Assembly (NCBI GenBank): GCA_027623315.1
Contig: JAQBYD010000025.1
Coordinates: 1-49,433 of the forward strand
Direction: 5' to 3'
From: Verrucomicrobiota bacterium
GTDB taxonomy: Bacteria > Verrucomicrobiota > Kiritimatiellia > CAJWTS01
Length of the DNA: 49,433 nucleotides
Within the stretch, counting starts at the first letter, position 1. Each line of letters starts with the position of its first letter. The position numbers and the translations under genes are program-made. The notes under the pieces are model-generated. The model was not told the origin of the DNA and did not search any database. It was given only the letters and a program-made list of their open reading frames with translations. Below, piece by piece: positions 8,116-14,683 of the stretch.

Positions 8116-9057
8116 CCCCTCGGCTGTCCCCTTGCGAAGGAACGTGATGACAGGTGCCGGTACCCATCGCGCGATCAGATAGAGGACCCGAACGCGAAAC
8201 GTAATCAGCCGGCGGTCGACCTTCGCCATCTCCGGCAAGATCGCTCGATTCCCCTCCTTGACACAAAGCCGTATCCATCGGTCCAGCCAGCGACTGACGA
8301 CGAGTCTTGCCGCCGGCAGCCGATGCTCGTCCTCCGGCGATATCGCCTCGATCGTATGCATGATTCTCCCGAGTACTTTCGGGGCACGCAGGGATACGTC
8401 TGATCCGGTAACGGAATCTGCGTGTATGTAGTAGGTGCCTGCTACGATTGAGCCGTATCCCATGGCCGGATACTTAAGCCCGATCCTGAACCACAGGTCG
8501 AGATCTTCACCGTGTTGCGAAATGGTCTCGCTGAAGTCGCCAACGGCTGCAAAGACATCCTTATGAACGATGGTCAAACTCGGCAGTGTGAACGTACGCC
8601 GTGCGTTCGGAATGAAGTAGTCAGGAACGCGCCCATCGCCGCGAACCGCGTCCTCATCGATCACCGTGCGGATAAGTGCACCATCCGGACGCCTTCGGTC
8701 GAACGCCGCGCAATACCATCGAACATCCGCGTGCCTGGCCAGGATCAACTCTGCGTTTCTGAGATGATGAGGCAACCATTCATCATCAGCATCCAGGAAC
8801 GCAATCCAGTCGTTGCGAGCCCTTTGAATCCCCGTGTTGCGTGCCGCCGCGAGGCCCTTTTCCTCTTTGCGTACAAGGATCACCCTCGGATCATCGATCG
8901 TCTCGACGATCTCGTGCGTACCGTCGGTTGATCCGTTCTCAATGACAATCACCTCAAGGTCGGATACCGTCTGCTTCAGGATGGACCGGATCGCCCTCTC
9001 AATAGTTCGCCGCGCATTGTATGCCGGGATCACGACGGAGAATGAGATTCCGGTCAT
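8110..9057 (-). CDS. GT2-family glycosyltransferase, 3' end abutting an IS
   Basis: This is a 315-residue GT-A-fold family 2 glycosyltransferase. It has FSVVIPAYN (6-14) for nucleotide binding, ENGSTDGT (40-47), the metal-binding FLDADDEW (87-94), and QHGEDLDLW (181-189) with the probable catalytic acid pair. It would transfer a sugar from a nucleotide donor in the cytoplasm, probably to a lipid-linked glycan. The last codons (GGG CGC TAG) run into the IS terminal repeat, so the native C-terminus may have been lost and replaced by the IS-derived stop. The family core is complete, so the protein could still be active. Its ATG overlaps the stop of the upstream flippase fragment by 4 bp (ATGA), a sign of a former operon. 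Confidence 0.85.
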   Translation of the reverse strand: MTGISFSVVIPAYNARRTIERAIRSILKQTVSDLEVIVIENGSTDGTHEIVETIDDPRVILVRKEEKGLAAARNTGIQRARNDWIAFLDADDEWLPHHLRNAELILARHADVRWYCAAFDRRRPDGALIRTVIDEDAVRGDGRVPDYFIPNARRTFTLPSLTIVHKDVFAAVGDFSETISQHGEDLDLWFRIGLKYPAMGYGSIVAGTYYIHADSVTGSDVSLRAPKVLGRIMHTIEAISPEDEHRLPAARLVVSRWLDRWIRLCVKEGNRAILPEMAKVDRRLITFRVRVLYLIARWVPAPVITFLRKGTAEGR

Positions 9058-9788
9058 GACGACTTCCTCAATAGCGAGGACAGGCGCGACAGCTCAAGCA
9101 GGAGTCTGCGCTCGCCGGACGTCATAAAGAGCGTAAAAGCGAGCGCCCCCCCGATGGCCCCCATGATACTCGCGGCGAGTAATAGTCCAGGATAGTCGTG
9201 GATCCCGATCGCGCCAGCGGTCATCACTCCGCCGATGCTAAGCAGCGCGGCAAGCAACACGCCCGGACCCAAATGGCGTACGAGCGCAAATTGGGGCAGG
9301 TCGAGTTGCGCCGCCGCGTATCTCGAGATCACGAGTGTGGTGCGGACCCCGAAGCAGATCACCGTCGCGAGGCCAACGCCGAGGATCCCAAGACCGGCAA
9401 ACCGCACCAGCAGGATCGAGAGCACGATGTTGAGCACACCGCCGGCGGCCGTGACAAGTGCCGGAAACCGCACCTTGTTCAGACCGCGTGTGATGTTGTA
9501 GATCGGGTTGAGCGGGAGAAAGAAGGCCTGCGACAGAATCATGAGCATGAGCAGAGCGGACAGGCTCTCGAACTCCTCCCCCAGCCATACTCGCAGTAGG
9601 GGTTGCGAGAGCCCGGCAATTACGCCAATCGGTATCGCCAGCGCCAGCCCCATGAGTCGTATGGCCCGTGTCGTGAGCTTGACGAGTTCGGCGATCTTCC
9701 CTTGCGCGATTTTCTCAAATGCGACCGGGGCCAGGATTGAGCTCAGCGCCGGCGTCAACACCCGCAGAAGCATAACCGCGGCAGCCAT
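9054..9788 (-). pseudogene. Wzx-type polysaccharide flippase, C-terminal half only
   Basis: The 244-residue frame is the C-terminal half of a MATE/Wzx-type oligosaccharide flippase. It has six to seven hydrophobic helices, with segments such as PLLRVWLGEEF, YNITRGLNKVRFP and GLGILGVGLATVICFG, which correspond to helices 8-14 of a normal protein of about 430-480 residues. An in-frame TAG lies two codons before the apparent ATG at 9788, so no longer reading frame exists, and the N-terminal half is nowhere else in the window. It is almost certainly non-functional. The break coincides with the start of unrelated plus-strand coding-like sequence at about 9791, so a rearrangement joined two genes tail to middle. 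It was translationally coupled to the GT2 gene downstream. Confidence 0.8.
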
Positions 9789-9790
9789 TA

Positions 9791-9928
9791 GCTAACGCAA
9801 CACCTGAAAGAGCCGTAGACAGTGCTTATCGCTCCCTTTCACAGATGCAATCTCTTGTCTCTGAAGTGTTTGTCAATCTTGAGAACCTCCAAGCGCTTGA
9901 TGTTGAGTACCTTAAGGTGTTGCAATAG
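9791..9928 (+). pseudogene. Orphan C-terminal reading-frame tail
   Basis: This is a 45-codon plus-strand open frame ending in TAG, with protein-like composition (ending LENLQALDVEYLKVLQ). It begins right at the broken end of the flippase fragment. It has an internal ATG at 9845 but no visible Shine-Dalgarno. I read it as the 3' end of an unknown gene left by the rearrangement that truncated the flippase. A chance open frame is the alternative. After the stop, a GCCGG ... CCGGC pair (about 9928-9949) could be the relic of a terminator stem, without a T-run. Confidence 0.3.
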
Positions 9929-9990
9929 CCGGTAGCCTGCGGGCCGGCAAAAATGCTTCCGATAGTTCGAAATTGATGCAAACGAAGGCT

Positions 9991-10392
9991 TCAGGAGCCC
10001 TGGCTCTGTAACTCGGCGATCACCCGCTCCAGATTGGGTAGTTTGTTTGATACGACATCCCAGAGTACCTCGTAATCAAGAACGTCGTATGCGGCATAGA
10101 CCAATTCCTTCGTGGCATTCACACTTTGAAGGAAAACGCGATTGCGCGCATTCCGGAGACTCACCAAGTCTATCGGACGACCCAAGAGCTTCTCCATGGC
10201 GGTCTTGAAATCCATATATTGGTCGAAACTGCCACTGATTTCCACACGATCGAAAATGACGGCAAGATCAATATCGCTACCAGGTCCAAAATCATCACGC
10301 CTTAGAATAGAGCCAAACACGTACAGCTCCCTTACGTTGTATTGCCGACAAAGGGCAGCGATTTCGCTTCTGTGTTTATCGATGCAATTCAT
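9991..10392 (-). CDS. MNT-type nucleotidyltransferase fused to the tail of a HEPN (DUF86) protein
   Basis: Residues 1-100 (from ATG 10392) form a minimal nucleotidyltransferase of the MntA antitoxin type: FGSILRRDD around Gly27-Ser28, GSDIDL with Asp40 and Asp42, and a third acidic Asp75 in GRPIDLV, ending in the usual ATKELVYA. Residues 101-133 (AYDVLDYEVLWDVV to the end) instead match the C-terminus of HEPN/DUF86 toxins (HepT), just after the place where their RxxxxxH active site should be. A normal pair would be two genes. Here the intervening toxin core is missing, so the gene looks like an in-frame deletion scar joining antitoxin to toxin tail. The nucleotidyltransferase residues are intact. 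The longer frame to 10443 uses a TTG inside a neighbouring stub and is rejected. Confidence 0.8.
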   Translation of the reverse strand: MNCIDKHRSEIAALCRQYNVRELYVFGSILRRDDFGPGSDIDLAVIFDRVEISGSFDQYMDFKTAMEKLLGRPIDLVSLRNARNRVFLQSVNATKELVYAAYDVLDYEVLWDVVSNKLPNLERVIAELQSQGS

Positions 10393-10414
10393 AATGTACA
10401 GCATCATTCCAAGC

Positions 10415-10531
10415 ATGGGCTTCGCTCCGCGCGGCCGATCCAAACAGTAGAATCCCTTCTGGCTGGGCCACGTCTACAATCCGCCGAATGACTTCGCCGA
10501 GCCTGCCGCCTATGTCGTTCATCGCTTGCAT
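10415..10531 (-). pseudogene. N-terminal stub of a second MNT nucleotidyltransferase
   Basis: Translation from ATG 10531 (or 10522) gives an MNT-like N-terminus: LGEVIRRIVDVAQPEGILLF, then FGSAARSEA. This is the classic start of these proteins (IVRRIV....PE.I.LFGSRARGE). The following SDxDL aspartates are absent. The frame runs out of homology at about 10415 and ends a few codons later, just before the start of the intact MNT domain at 10392. It is therefore a truncated paralogue sitting immediately upstream of the fused MNT-HEPN gene. About 190 bases further upstream (10532-10719) hold nothing I can recognise. Confidence 0.6.
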
Positions 10532-10719
10532 GAATATGTCGCTTCTACGCCACGCCGGTTGCCGAACGACTGCAGTGTATCAAAAAATGCGTCCGAGGCA
10601 ATTCTCAGGGGAATGTCTGCTGTGGGCGGCGGTCGGATCGTTGAATCGGCGCGCATGCGATGCCGGCTTCGCGGAAGGCTTCTTCCAAAAGATCGGACAG
10701 AGTAAGGGAAGATGCCCAG

Positions 10720-11220
10720 TTACAACTTCAACATCTGCTTGAGGGGACGACTATTCCAGACCTGTTGGGCCCAGCGTTGGAACTTGCGCAAATGCTGGAC
10801 TCGGCCCTGAAGATACGCGTCGTGGCCATTTCTGTCCTCCTCGACGCCACGGTTCAAGTGTTCGTCTGCTTCATCGAGCAACGCGCCGTAGTCGCCCATT
10901 TTCTTGCCCACCGTATCCAATACGGCCGCCTTGATGATTTTTCCGAAAGCGTCCTTAGCCTGGTAGTAGTCTTTGCGATCGCCCCGCACCCAGATCTTCT
11001 GCACCGCATTCCACTGTTCGAGCTGGCGCACAGCCATGCTTGCACTGCCTTTGCTGATCGCCAGCGCTGTGCGCATGTCGTCCAAGCTGCGCGGCTCCTG
11101 ATTGAAATAGAGATAGGCATAGAGCTGACCGATCACACGGCCGAGGCCGAACGACTGCGTGGCGCTGCCCGCATCTTCAATGAAGCGGCGCACGACGGGA
11201 TGGATGGGGGAGGAAGGCAT
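10720..11220 (-). CDS. GbsR/MarR-family transcriptional regulator
   Basis: This 166-residue protein has the GbsR-type winged helix-turn-helix: an N-terminal helix (VRRFIEDAGSATQSFGLGRV) that recurs in the family, then LDDMRTALAISKGSASMAVRQL (about 46-68) as the recognition helix region, and the wing VQKIWVRGDRKDYYQAKDAF. The C-terminal helices (about 95-166) would dimerise. GbsR relatives control choline/glycine-betaine or envelope-related genes. The target here is unknown. The gene stands alone between the MNT stub and a minisatellite array that begins within a few bases of its start codon, so its promoter must lie in or beyond the repeat. Confidence 0.8.
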   Translation of the reverse strand: MPSSPIHPVVRRFIEDAGSATQSFGLGRVIGQLYAYLYFNQEPRSLDDMRTALAISKGSASMAVRQLEQWNAVQKIWVRGDRKDYYQAKDAFGKIIKAAVLDTVGKKMGDYGALLDEADEHLNRGVEEDRNGHDAYLQGRVQHLRKFQRWAQQVWNSRPLKQMLKL

Positions 11221-11223
11221 GAC

Positions 11224-11738
11224 CGGAAAGGATGAAGGAGGAAATTTGAGGGATGTTGGAGCGAAGCGGAAATCCCGGCCCCGAAGGGTGAACGGAAGGG
11301 CGGAAGGCGGAAACTTGAAGGAGGAGCGGAAAGGAGGAGAGGAAAGGAGGAGAGGAAAGGATGAAGGATGAAACGGGAAGGATGAGCAGAAAGGAGGAGA
11401 GGAAAGGATGAAGGCGGAAACGGGAAGGATGAGCAGAAAGGAGGAGAGGAAAGGATGAAGGCGGAAACGGGAAGGATGAGCAGAAAGGAGGAGAGGAAAG
11501 GATGAAGGCGGAAACGGGAAGGATGAGCAGAAAGGAGGAGAGGAAAGGATGAAGGATGAAACCTGAAGGATGAGAGGAGGGGAAAGGAGGAGAGGAAAGG
11601 ATGAAGGCGGAAACGGGAAGGATGAGCAGAAAGGAGGAGAGGAAAGGATGAAGGCGGAAACGGGAAGGATGAGCAGAAAGGAGGAGAGGAAAGGATGAGG
11701 GCGGAAACTTGAAGTGTGAAGAAGGGATGAAGGACAAT
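11224..11738 (+). repeat. Polypurine minisatellite, left array (47-bp unit)
   Basis: This purine-rich array on the plus strand is built on GGATGAAGGCGGAAAC-like motifs. Between 11377 and about 11710 it is a tandem array with starts at 11377, 11424, 11471, 11518, 11565, 11617 and 11664: the step is 47 bp except one of 52. The unit opens GAAGGATGAGCAGAAAGGAG and closes with GGATGAAGGCGGAAACGG. The flanks (11224-11376) are degenerate. The frame on the minus strand through it (rich in HPSSF-type strings) is a repeat artefact. It lies directly 3' of the four-helix-bundle gene. Confidence 0.9.
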
Positions 11739-11741
11739 AGG

Positions 11742-12113
11742 TTAGGACTTGTTTCGCTTTGCCTTCACTTTGCGCACCATCGTGACGAAGATGGCGATGA
11801 GTTCGTCGGTTTCTTTGAGGAGCCAGATCAGGTCGTCGCCTGAAATATTGCAGTCATCGCGGAGGAGCTGGAGCCAGAGGTCGGATTCGTCGGCTTCCTG
11901 GGTGCAGCACTCGATCTTGGAGATGAACTCGGCATCACTTCGTGCGCGAGATGCCTCGCGGTACTGACCCGCTACGGAAGTGCCGGACCTGAGAAACTGA
12001 TCGCCAAGTACCCGTACCTCGTGCCGCCCCTTCGGCAACCCAGTGTAGAATCGAACAACAGCCGACGCATATGTCTTCGTCCTCGCCCTAAGATCTTCCG
12101 GTCCGTCACTCAC
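11742..12113 (-). CDS. Four-helix-bundle protein (S23 / 23S rRNA intervening-sequence protein family)
   Basis: From the GTG at 12113 this is a 123-residue protein of the S23/IVP four-helix-bundle family (Pfam 23S_rRNA_IVP), known from 23S rRNA intervening sequences and distantly related to the Avd protein of diversity-generating retroelements. Family signatures are DLRARTKTYASAVVRFY, the LPKGRHEVRVLGDQFLRSGTS segment, AGQYREASRARSDAEFISK, and the closing ECCTQEADESDLWLQLLRDD. The frame can be opened at 12209, but the extra residues are translated minisatellite, so I prefer 12113, which gives the normal family length. It is not inside an rRNA gene here and no reverse transcriptase is near. It ends in a Lys-rich tail. 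The gene sits between two inverted polypurine arrays. Confidence 0.85.
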   Translation of the reverse strand: MSDGPEDLRARTKTYASAVVRFYTGLPKGRHEVRVLGDQFLRSGTSVAGQYREASRARSDAEFISKIECCTQEADESDLWLQLLRDDCNISGDDLIWLLKETDELIAIFVTMVRKVKAKRNKS

Positions 12114-12157
12114 GCTCTGAGTACTGAAATCCGCAGGCCAACTGAAGCCGTCACGCC

Positions 12158-12380
12158 TTCCGCCTTCTCCCCCATCCTTCAGGTTTCCGCCTTCCGCCTT
12201 CTCCTTCATCCTTCAGGTTTCCGCCTTCATCCTTCTCTTCCGCCTTCATCCTTCTCTTCCGCCTTCATCCTTCTCTTCCGCCTTCATCCTTCTCTTCCGC
12301 CTTCATCCTTCTCTTCCGCCTTCATCCTTCTCTTCCGCCTTCTCCTCCATCCTTCAGGTTTCCGCCTTCATCCTTCAGAT
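12158..12380 (-). repeat. Polypurine minisatellite, right array (19-bp unit), inverted relative to the left array
   Basis: This pyrimidine-rich plus strand contains about five tandem copies of CTTCCGCCTTCATCCTTCT starting at 12237, 12256, 12275, 12294 and 12313, with degenerate copies on both sides. Read on the minus strand the unit is AGAAGGATGAAGGCGGAAG, which shares GGATGAAGGCGGAA with the left array. The two arrays therefore point towards each other across the four-helix-bundle gene. Confidence 0.9.
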
Positions 12381-12530
12381 GTAGGCACGCTCCGCCCCCG
12401 TCAATTATGCATACCGAACACAACAAACCGTACGTTCAATACAAATTAAACGTACCAAACGCCTTGCACGGAGTCAACCCCTGTTGCAAAGAAAAATGCT
12501 CGTGCCTGTCGTATCCGTCGGAGTGCAACT

Positions 12531-12559
12531 CGTAAGTCTATATAGTTAGACGACTTACG
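12531..12559. terminator. Hairpin 3' of the EpsI-like gene, possible terminator
   Basis: A perfect 8-bp stem (CGTAAGTC 12531-12538 with GACTTACG 12552-12559) and a 13-base AT-rich loop lie 21 bases beyond the stop codon of the last gene of the EPS locus. The stem is not followed by a clear T-run on the minus strand, so it may be a weak or Rho-assisted end, or an RNA 3'-protecting hairpin. The flanking region 12381-12530 is AT-richer than its surroundings and holds no gene that I can see. Confidence 0.4.
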
Positions 12560-12579
12560 TTGTCTGTCGGGGTTCCTCG

Positions 12580-13458
12580 CTATCCCTCACCATGGGTGCT
12601 GCTGGATGGATTGAGCATCGGATTCACGCTTCGCCACTGCTGGAGTGCCGACAGAAAGGCACGATTGATCAACTGGAGGTGAGCGGTTGCCGCCGACATC
12701 GTGTCCGGGCCAGCGACGGCGGGCAGGTTCATGTTGATCACCACGGTCAGTTCCTCGTCACTCGGCATGGCGGGGCGCCGTAACTTGAGAAAAGTGGCGA
12801 GGTCCGATCGGGACGCATTCCATCGATTGATCATAAACGCGTGAAAGTTCCGAATGGGATGGCGCAGGCTGGCCAAGGTGAGGCCCTGGGGTACCCAGCG
12901 CGCGTTATCACCCGAGATCACGCGCGGAAAATCCATGTCGGACGTGCTGGTGCCGGTCACGGCGAAGTCCGCGGATCGCAACATGACGGTCGTCCACGCG
13001 GACGTGGCTCCTGAGTCTGAGTAAAGCTGCCAGTACTGGCAGCCGTCACGCTGCAGATGATCGGCAATCATCGTAATGTCGTAGTGCTTGATCTCCATGC
13101 ATTCGGGCATGTTGTAACCCAGCGTCAGGCGAATAATTGCCGGGGGCCACTCGCGACTCTCCACGGCGTAGGATACCAGGGTCGGCGCACTGGGATCATC
13201 GCTCCCCACGGTGATGTCCGTTACCTTCCAGCGGTCGCTATCAAACGCAAACCCGGCGAGGCTCTTGCCCGTGATTCGGGAGGGGCCTCCCGCCTGCAGG
13301 CTGCGGTGCGACATGAACTCCCAGAAGCCGACGACGAAGACGCACGCGATCAGGCAAACGGGCAGCCAGGAGCCACGCCGACGCTCATCGGGCGCGACGG
13401 GGGACTCTGCATTCGAATGCGTCGCATTCGATGCCGGGTCTTCTTCGGTGTCATTCAT
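12580..13458 (-). CDS. Membrane-anchored extracytoplasmic protein, EpsI-like (exosortase-associated) candidate
   Basis: This 292-residue protein (from ATG 13458; an upstream ATG at 13494 adds 12 residues) has an acidic cytoplasmic N-terminus, one TM helix at about 31-48 and a large extracytoplasmic domain. The domain has the feel of EpsI/methanolan-type proteins that accompany exosortases: an early hydrophobic-aromatic segment (FDSDRWKVTDI), a central IIRLTLGYN strand, and RDGCQYWQLYSDSG. I do not see a decisive signature, so this is a context-aided guess. It is the last gene of the long EPS locus, 185 bp after the acyltransferase. That gap carries the inverted-repeat element at 13500-13608. 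Confidence 0.55.
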   Translation of the reverse strand: MNDTEEDPASNATHSNAESPVAPDERRRGSWLPVCLIACVFVVGFWEFMSHRSLQAGGPSRITGKSLAGFAFDSDRWKVTDITVGSDDPSAPTLVSYAVESREWPPAIIRLTLGYNMPECMEIKHYDITMIADHLQRDGCQYWQLYSDSGATSAWTTVMLRSADFAVTGTSTSDMDFPRVISGDNARWVPQGLTLASLRHPIRNFHAFMINRWNASRSDLATFLKLRRPAMPSDEELTVVINMNLPAVAGPDTMSAATAHLQLINRAFLSALQQWRSVNPMLNPSSSTHGEG

Positions 13459-13499
13459 ATCGAGCTCTCTGTCGCGAGCTAGACCGATCTTCAACTATC

Positions 13500-13608
13500 C
13501 CGAGAACCTTGACGAGAACTACTTCGGGCAAGCGCTCGACCGCGCGGCCGGGCGCCGATCGCCGTGCCCCCCGATCCAGTTCTCGATCCCGCGGACGCGG
13601 GATTCTCG
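13500..13608. repeat. Inverted-repeat element, copy A
   Basis: The left arm CGAGAACCTTGACGAGAACT (13500-13519) is identical to that at 40653-40672. The right side carries AGTTCTCG (13577-13584) and ATTCTCG (13601-13607), the two half-sites expected in the opposite arm. They are separated by a perfect palindrome, ATCCCGCG-GA-CGCGGGAT (13585-13602), that looks inserted. The 57-base loop ends in CGATCC, as in copy B. It fills the gap between the acyltransferase and EpsI-like genes. Confidence 0.7.
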
Positions 13609-13643
13609 GCGTAGTTTCCCTGCTGGCCCAGCTACCGTTTTTA

Positions 13644-14660
13644 TCACGTCACCCATCGCCTCGTGAATGACCACTTCGAAAGAACCCACGTCACAGCCAG
13701 GGCACCGACGAAGGTGAGCACCGGAGCCACGACCATCCAGACACGCGGGTCGAAGAAATCTTCTATCCAGTGAAGCCGCAGGGCGATCAGGATATGCGAT
13801 GCGTAAAGCCCGGGGGCCAGCCTCCCCAGGCTTGCCAGCGGTGCGGACGTCAATGCGCGGGAACGACTCCGTGCCATCCAGAGCACGCCGACTCCCATCA
13901 GGACCGTCGAGAACGTGTACTCAACGGCGTGCGGAGCGGCCGCGCCGAGTTTGTCCAGAAGCCACGTTTCGCCAGCCATGCCGATCATGCCTGCCGACCA
14001 GATGGCTAATCCGGTTCCGACCGCGACACTCCTGGTTTCGTACTCGTGCAGAGCGAAACCCAGTACGAATGGCAGAAAGGAAAAGAACACAAAATGACGG
14101 GTGTGTACGGGAAGATGCAGGCCGATCGGAAGCTGTGCATAGGGGCCGCCCAGCACGCCAACCGTGTAAAGCCCGATGGCCACGACCAAGGCAAAACGTA
14201 ATCTCCGGTAAGCGCCCAGCAGGTGAAACAGCACGACTGCGCTGATCAGCGCGTTGAAGAACCAGAGGTGGAACGCAGGCCCCACAAGCAGAATCCGCTC
14301 CCAATTCTGCAGAGCTTCCACGAAGCGAGCATGGTACACGGCGAGAACGCCCTGTTCGAGAATTGCGCCGAAGGGCGGATTGATAAAATAGACGACGCAC
14401 CAGACGAGATACAGCGGAACGAGGCGGGTCATCGTCCGCTTGAACTGCACGGCGGGGCTCCGGCCGCCGCGCAGCCCTCTCGCGTAAAGGAACCCGCTGA
14501 CAGCGAAAAAGAACGGAACCGCCGTTCGCAACGGCAACGCGACCATGACCCGTAGCCCATAAAGATCTGGCGGCGGATCAAAGATGTGCAGAACGATAAT
14601 CCCGATCACGGCCCACGCTCTGAACGCGTCAATGCTCGAAATCCGTGGTGATGTCCGCAT
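13644..14660 (-). CDS. Acyltransferase family 3 (OafA/NolL-like) membrane O-acyltransferase
   Basis: This is a 338-residue polytopic protein of the acyltransferase-3 family, which O-acetylates or otherwise acylates extracellular polysaccharides. The hallmark N-terminus is present from ATG 14660: ISSIDAFRAWAVIGIIVLHI (Asp-x-x-Arg followed by the His of helix 1), then VPFFFAVSGFLYARG. About ten TM helices follow. The longer frame to 14777 runs into the Wzy gene and is rejected. The gene begins 23 bases after Wzy stops, in the same operon, so its acceptor is probably the EPS repeat unit or polymer. Donor specificity cannot be read from sequence. Confidence 0.85.
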   Translation of the reverse strand: MRTSPRISSIDAFRAWAVIGIIVLHIFDPPPDLYGLRVMVALPLRTAVPFFFAVSGFLYARGLRGGRSPAVQFKRTMTRLVPLYLVWCVVYFINPPFGAILEQGVLAVYHARFVEALQNWERILLVGPAFHLWFFNALISAVVLFHLLGAYRRLRFALVVAIGLYTVGVLGGPYAQLPIGLHLPVHTRHFVFFSFLPFVLGFALHEYETRSVAVGTGLAIWSAGMIGMAGETWLLDKLGAAAPHAVEYTFSTVLMGVGVLWMARSRSRALTSAPLASLGRLAPGLYASHILIALRLHWIEDFFDPRVWMVVAPVLTFVGALAVTWVLSKWSFTRRWVT

Positions 14661-14683
14661 GCGCCGAAGTCCTGCGCCGGCCG

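Noticed and set aside
9797..9923. 9-bp inverted repeat GCAACACCT/AGGTGTTGC that could bound a MITE
   Set aside because: The arms are short, no target duplication is visible, and the interval is open on the plus strand and better read as a gene tail.
11377..11710. Regular 47-bp repeats that could suggest a CRISPR array
   Set aside because: The units follow each other without unique spacers and are low-complexity purine sequence; there are no cas genes in the window.
11177..11737. Minus-strand open frame of 186 codons through the left array
   Set aside because: It is translated minisatellite (repeated HPSSF-type strings) with no domain-like composition; the open frame follows from the repeat.
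11742..12113. Diversity-generating retroelement suggested by the Avd-like four-helix bundle
   Set aside because: No reverse transcriptase and no template/variable repeat pair were found in the window.
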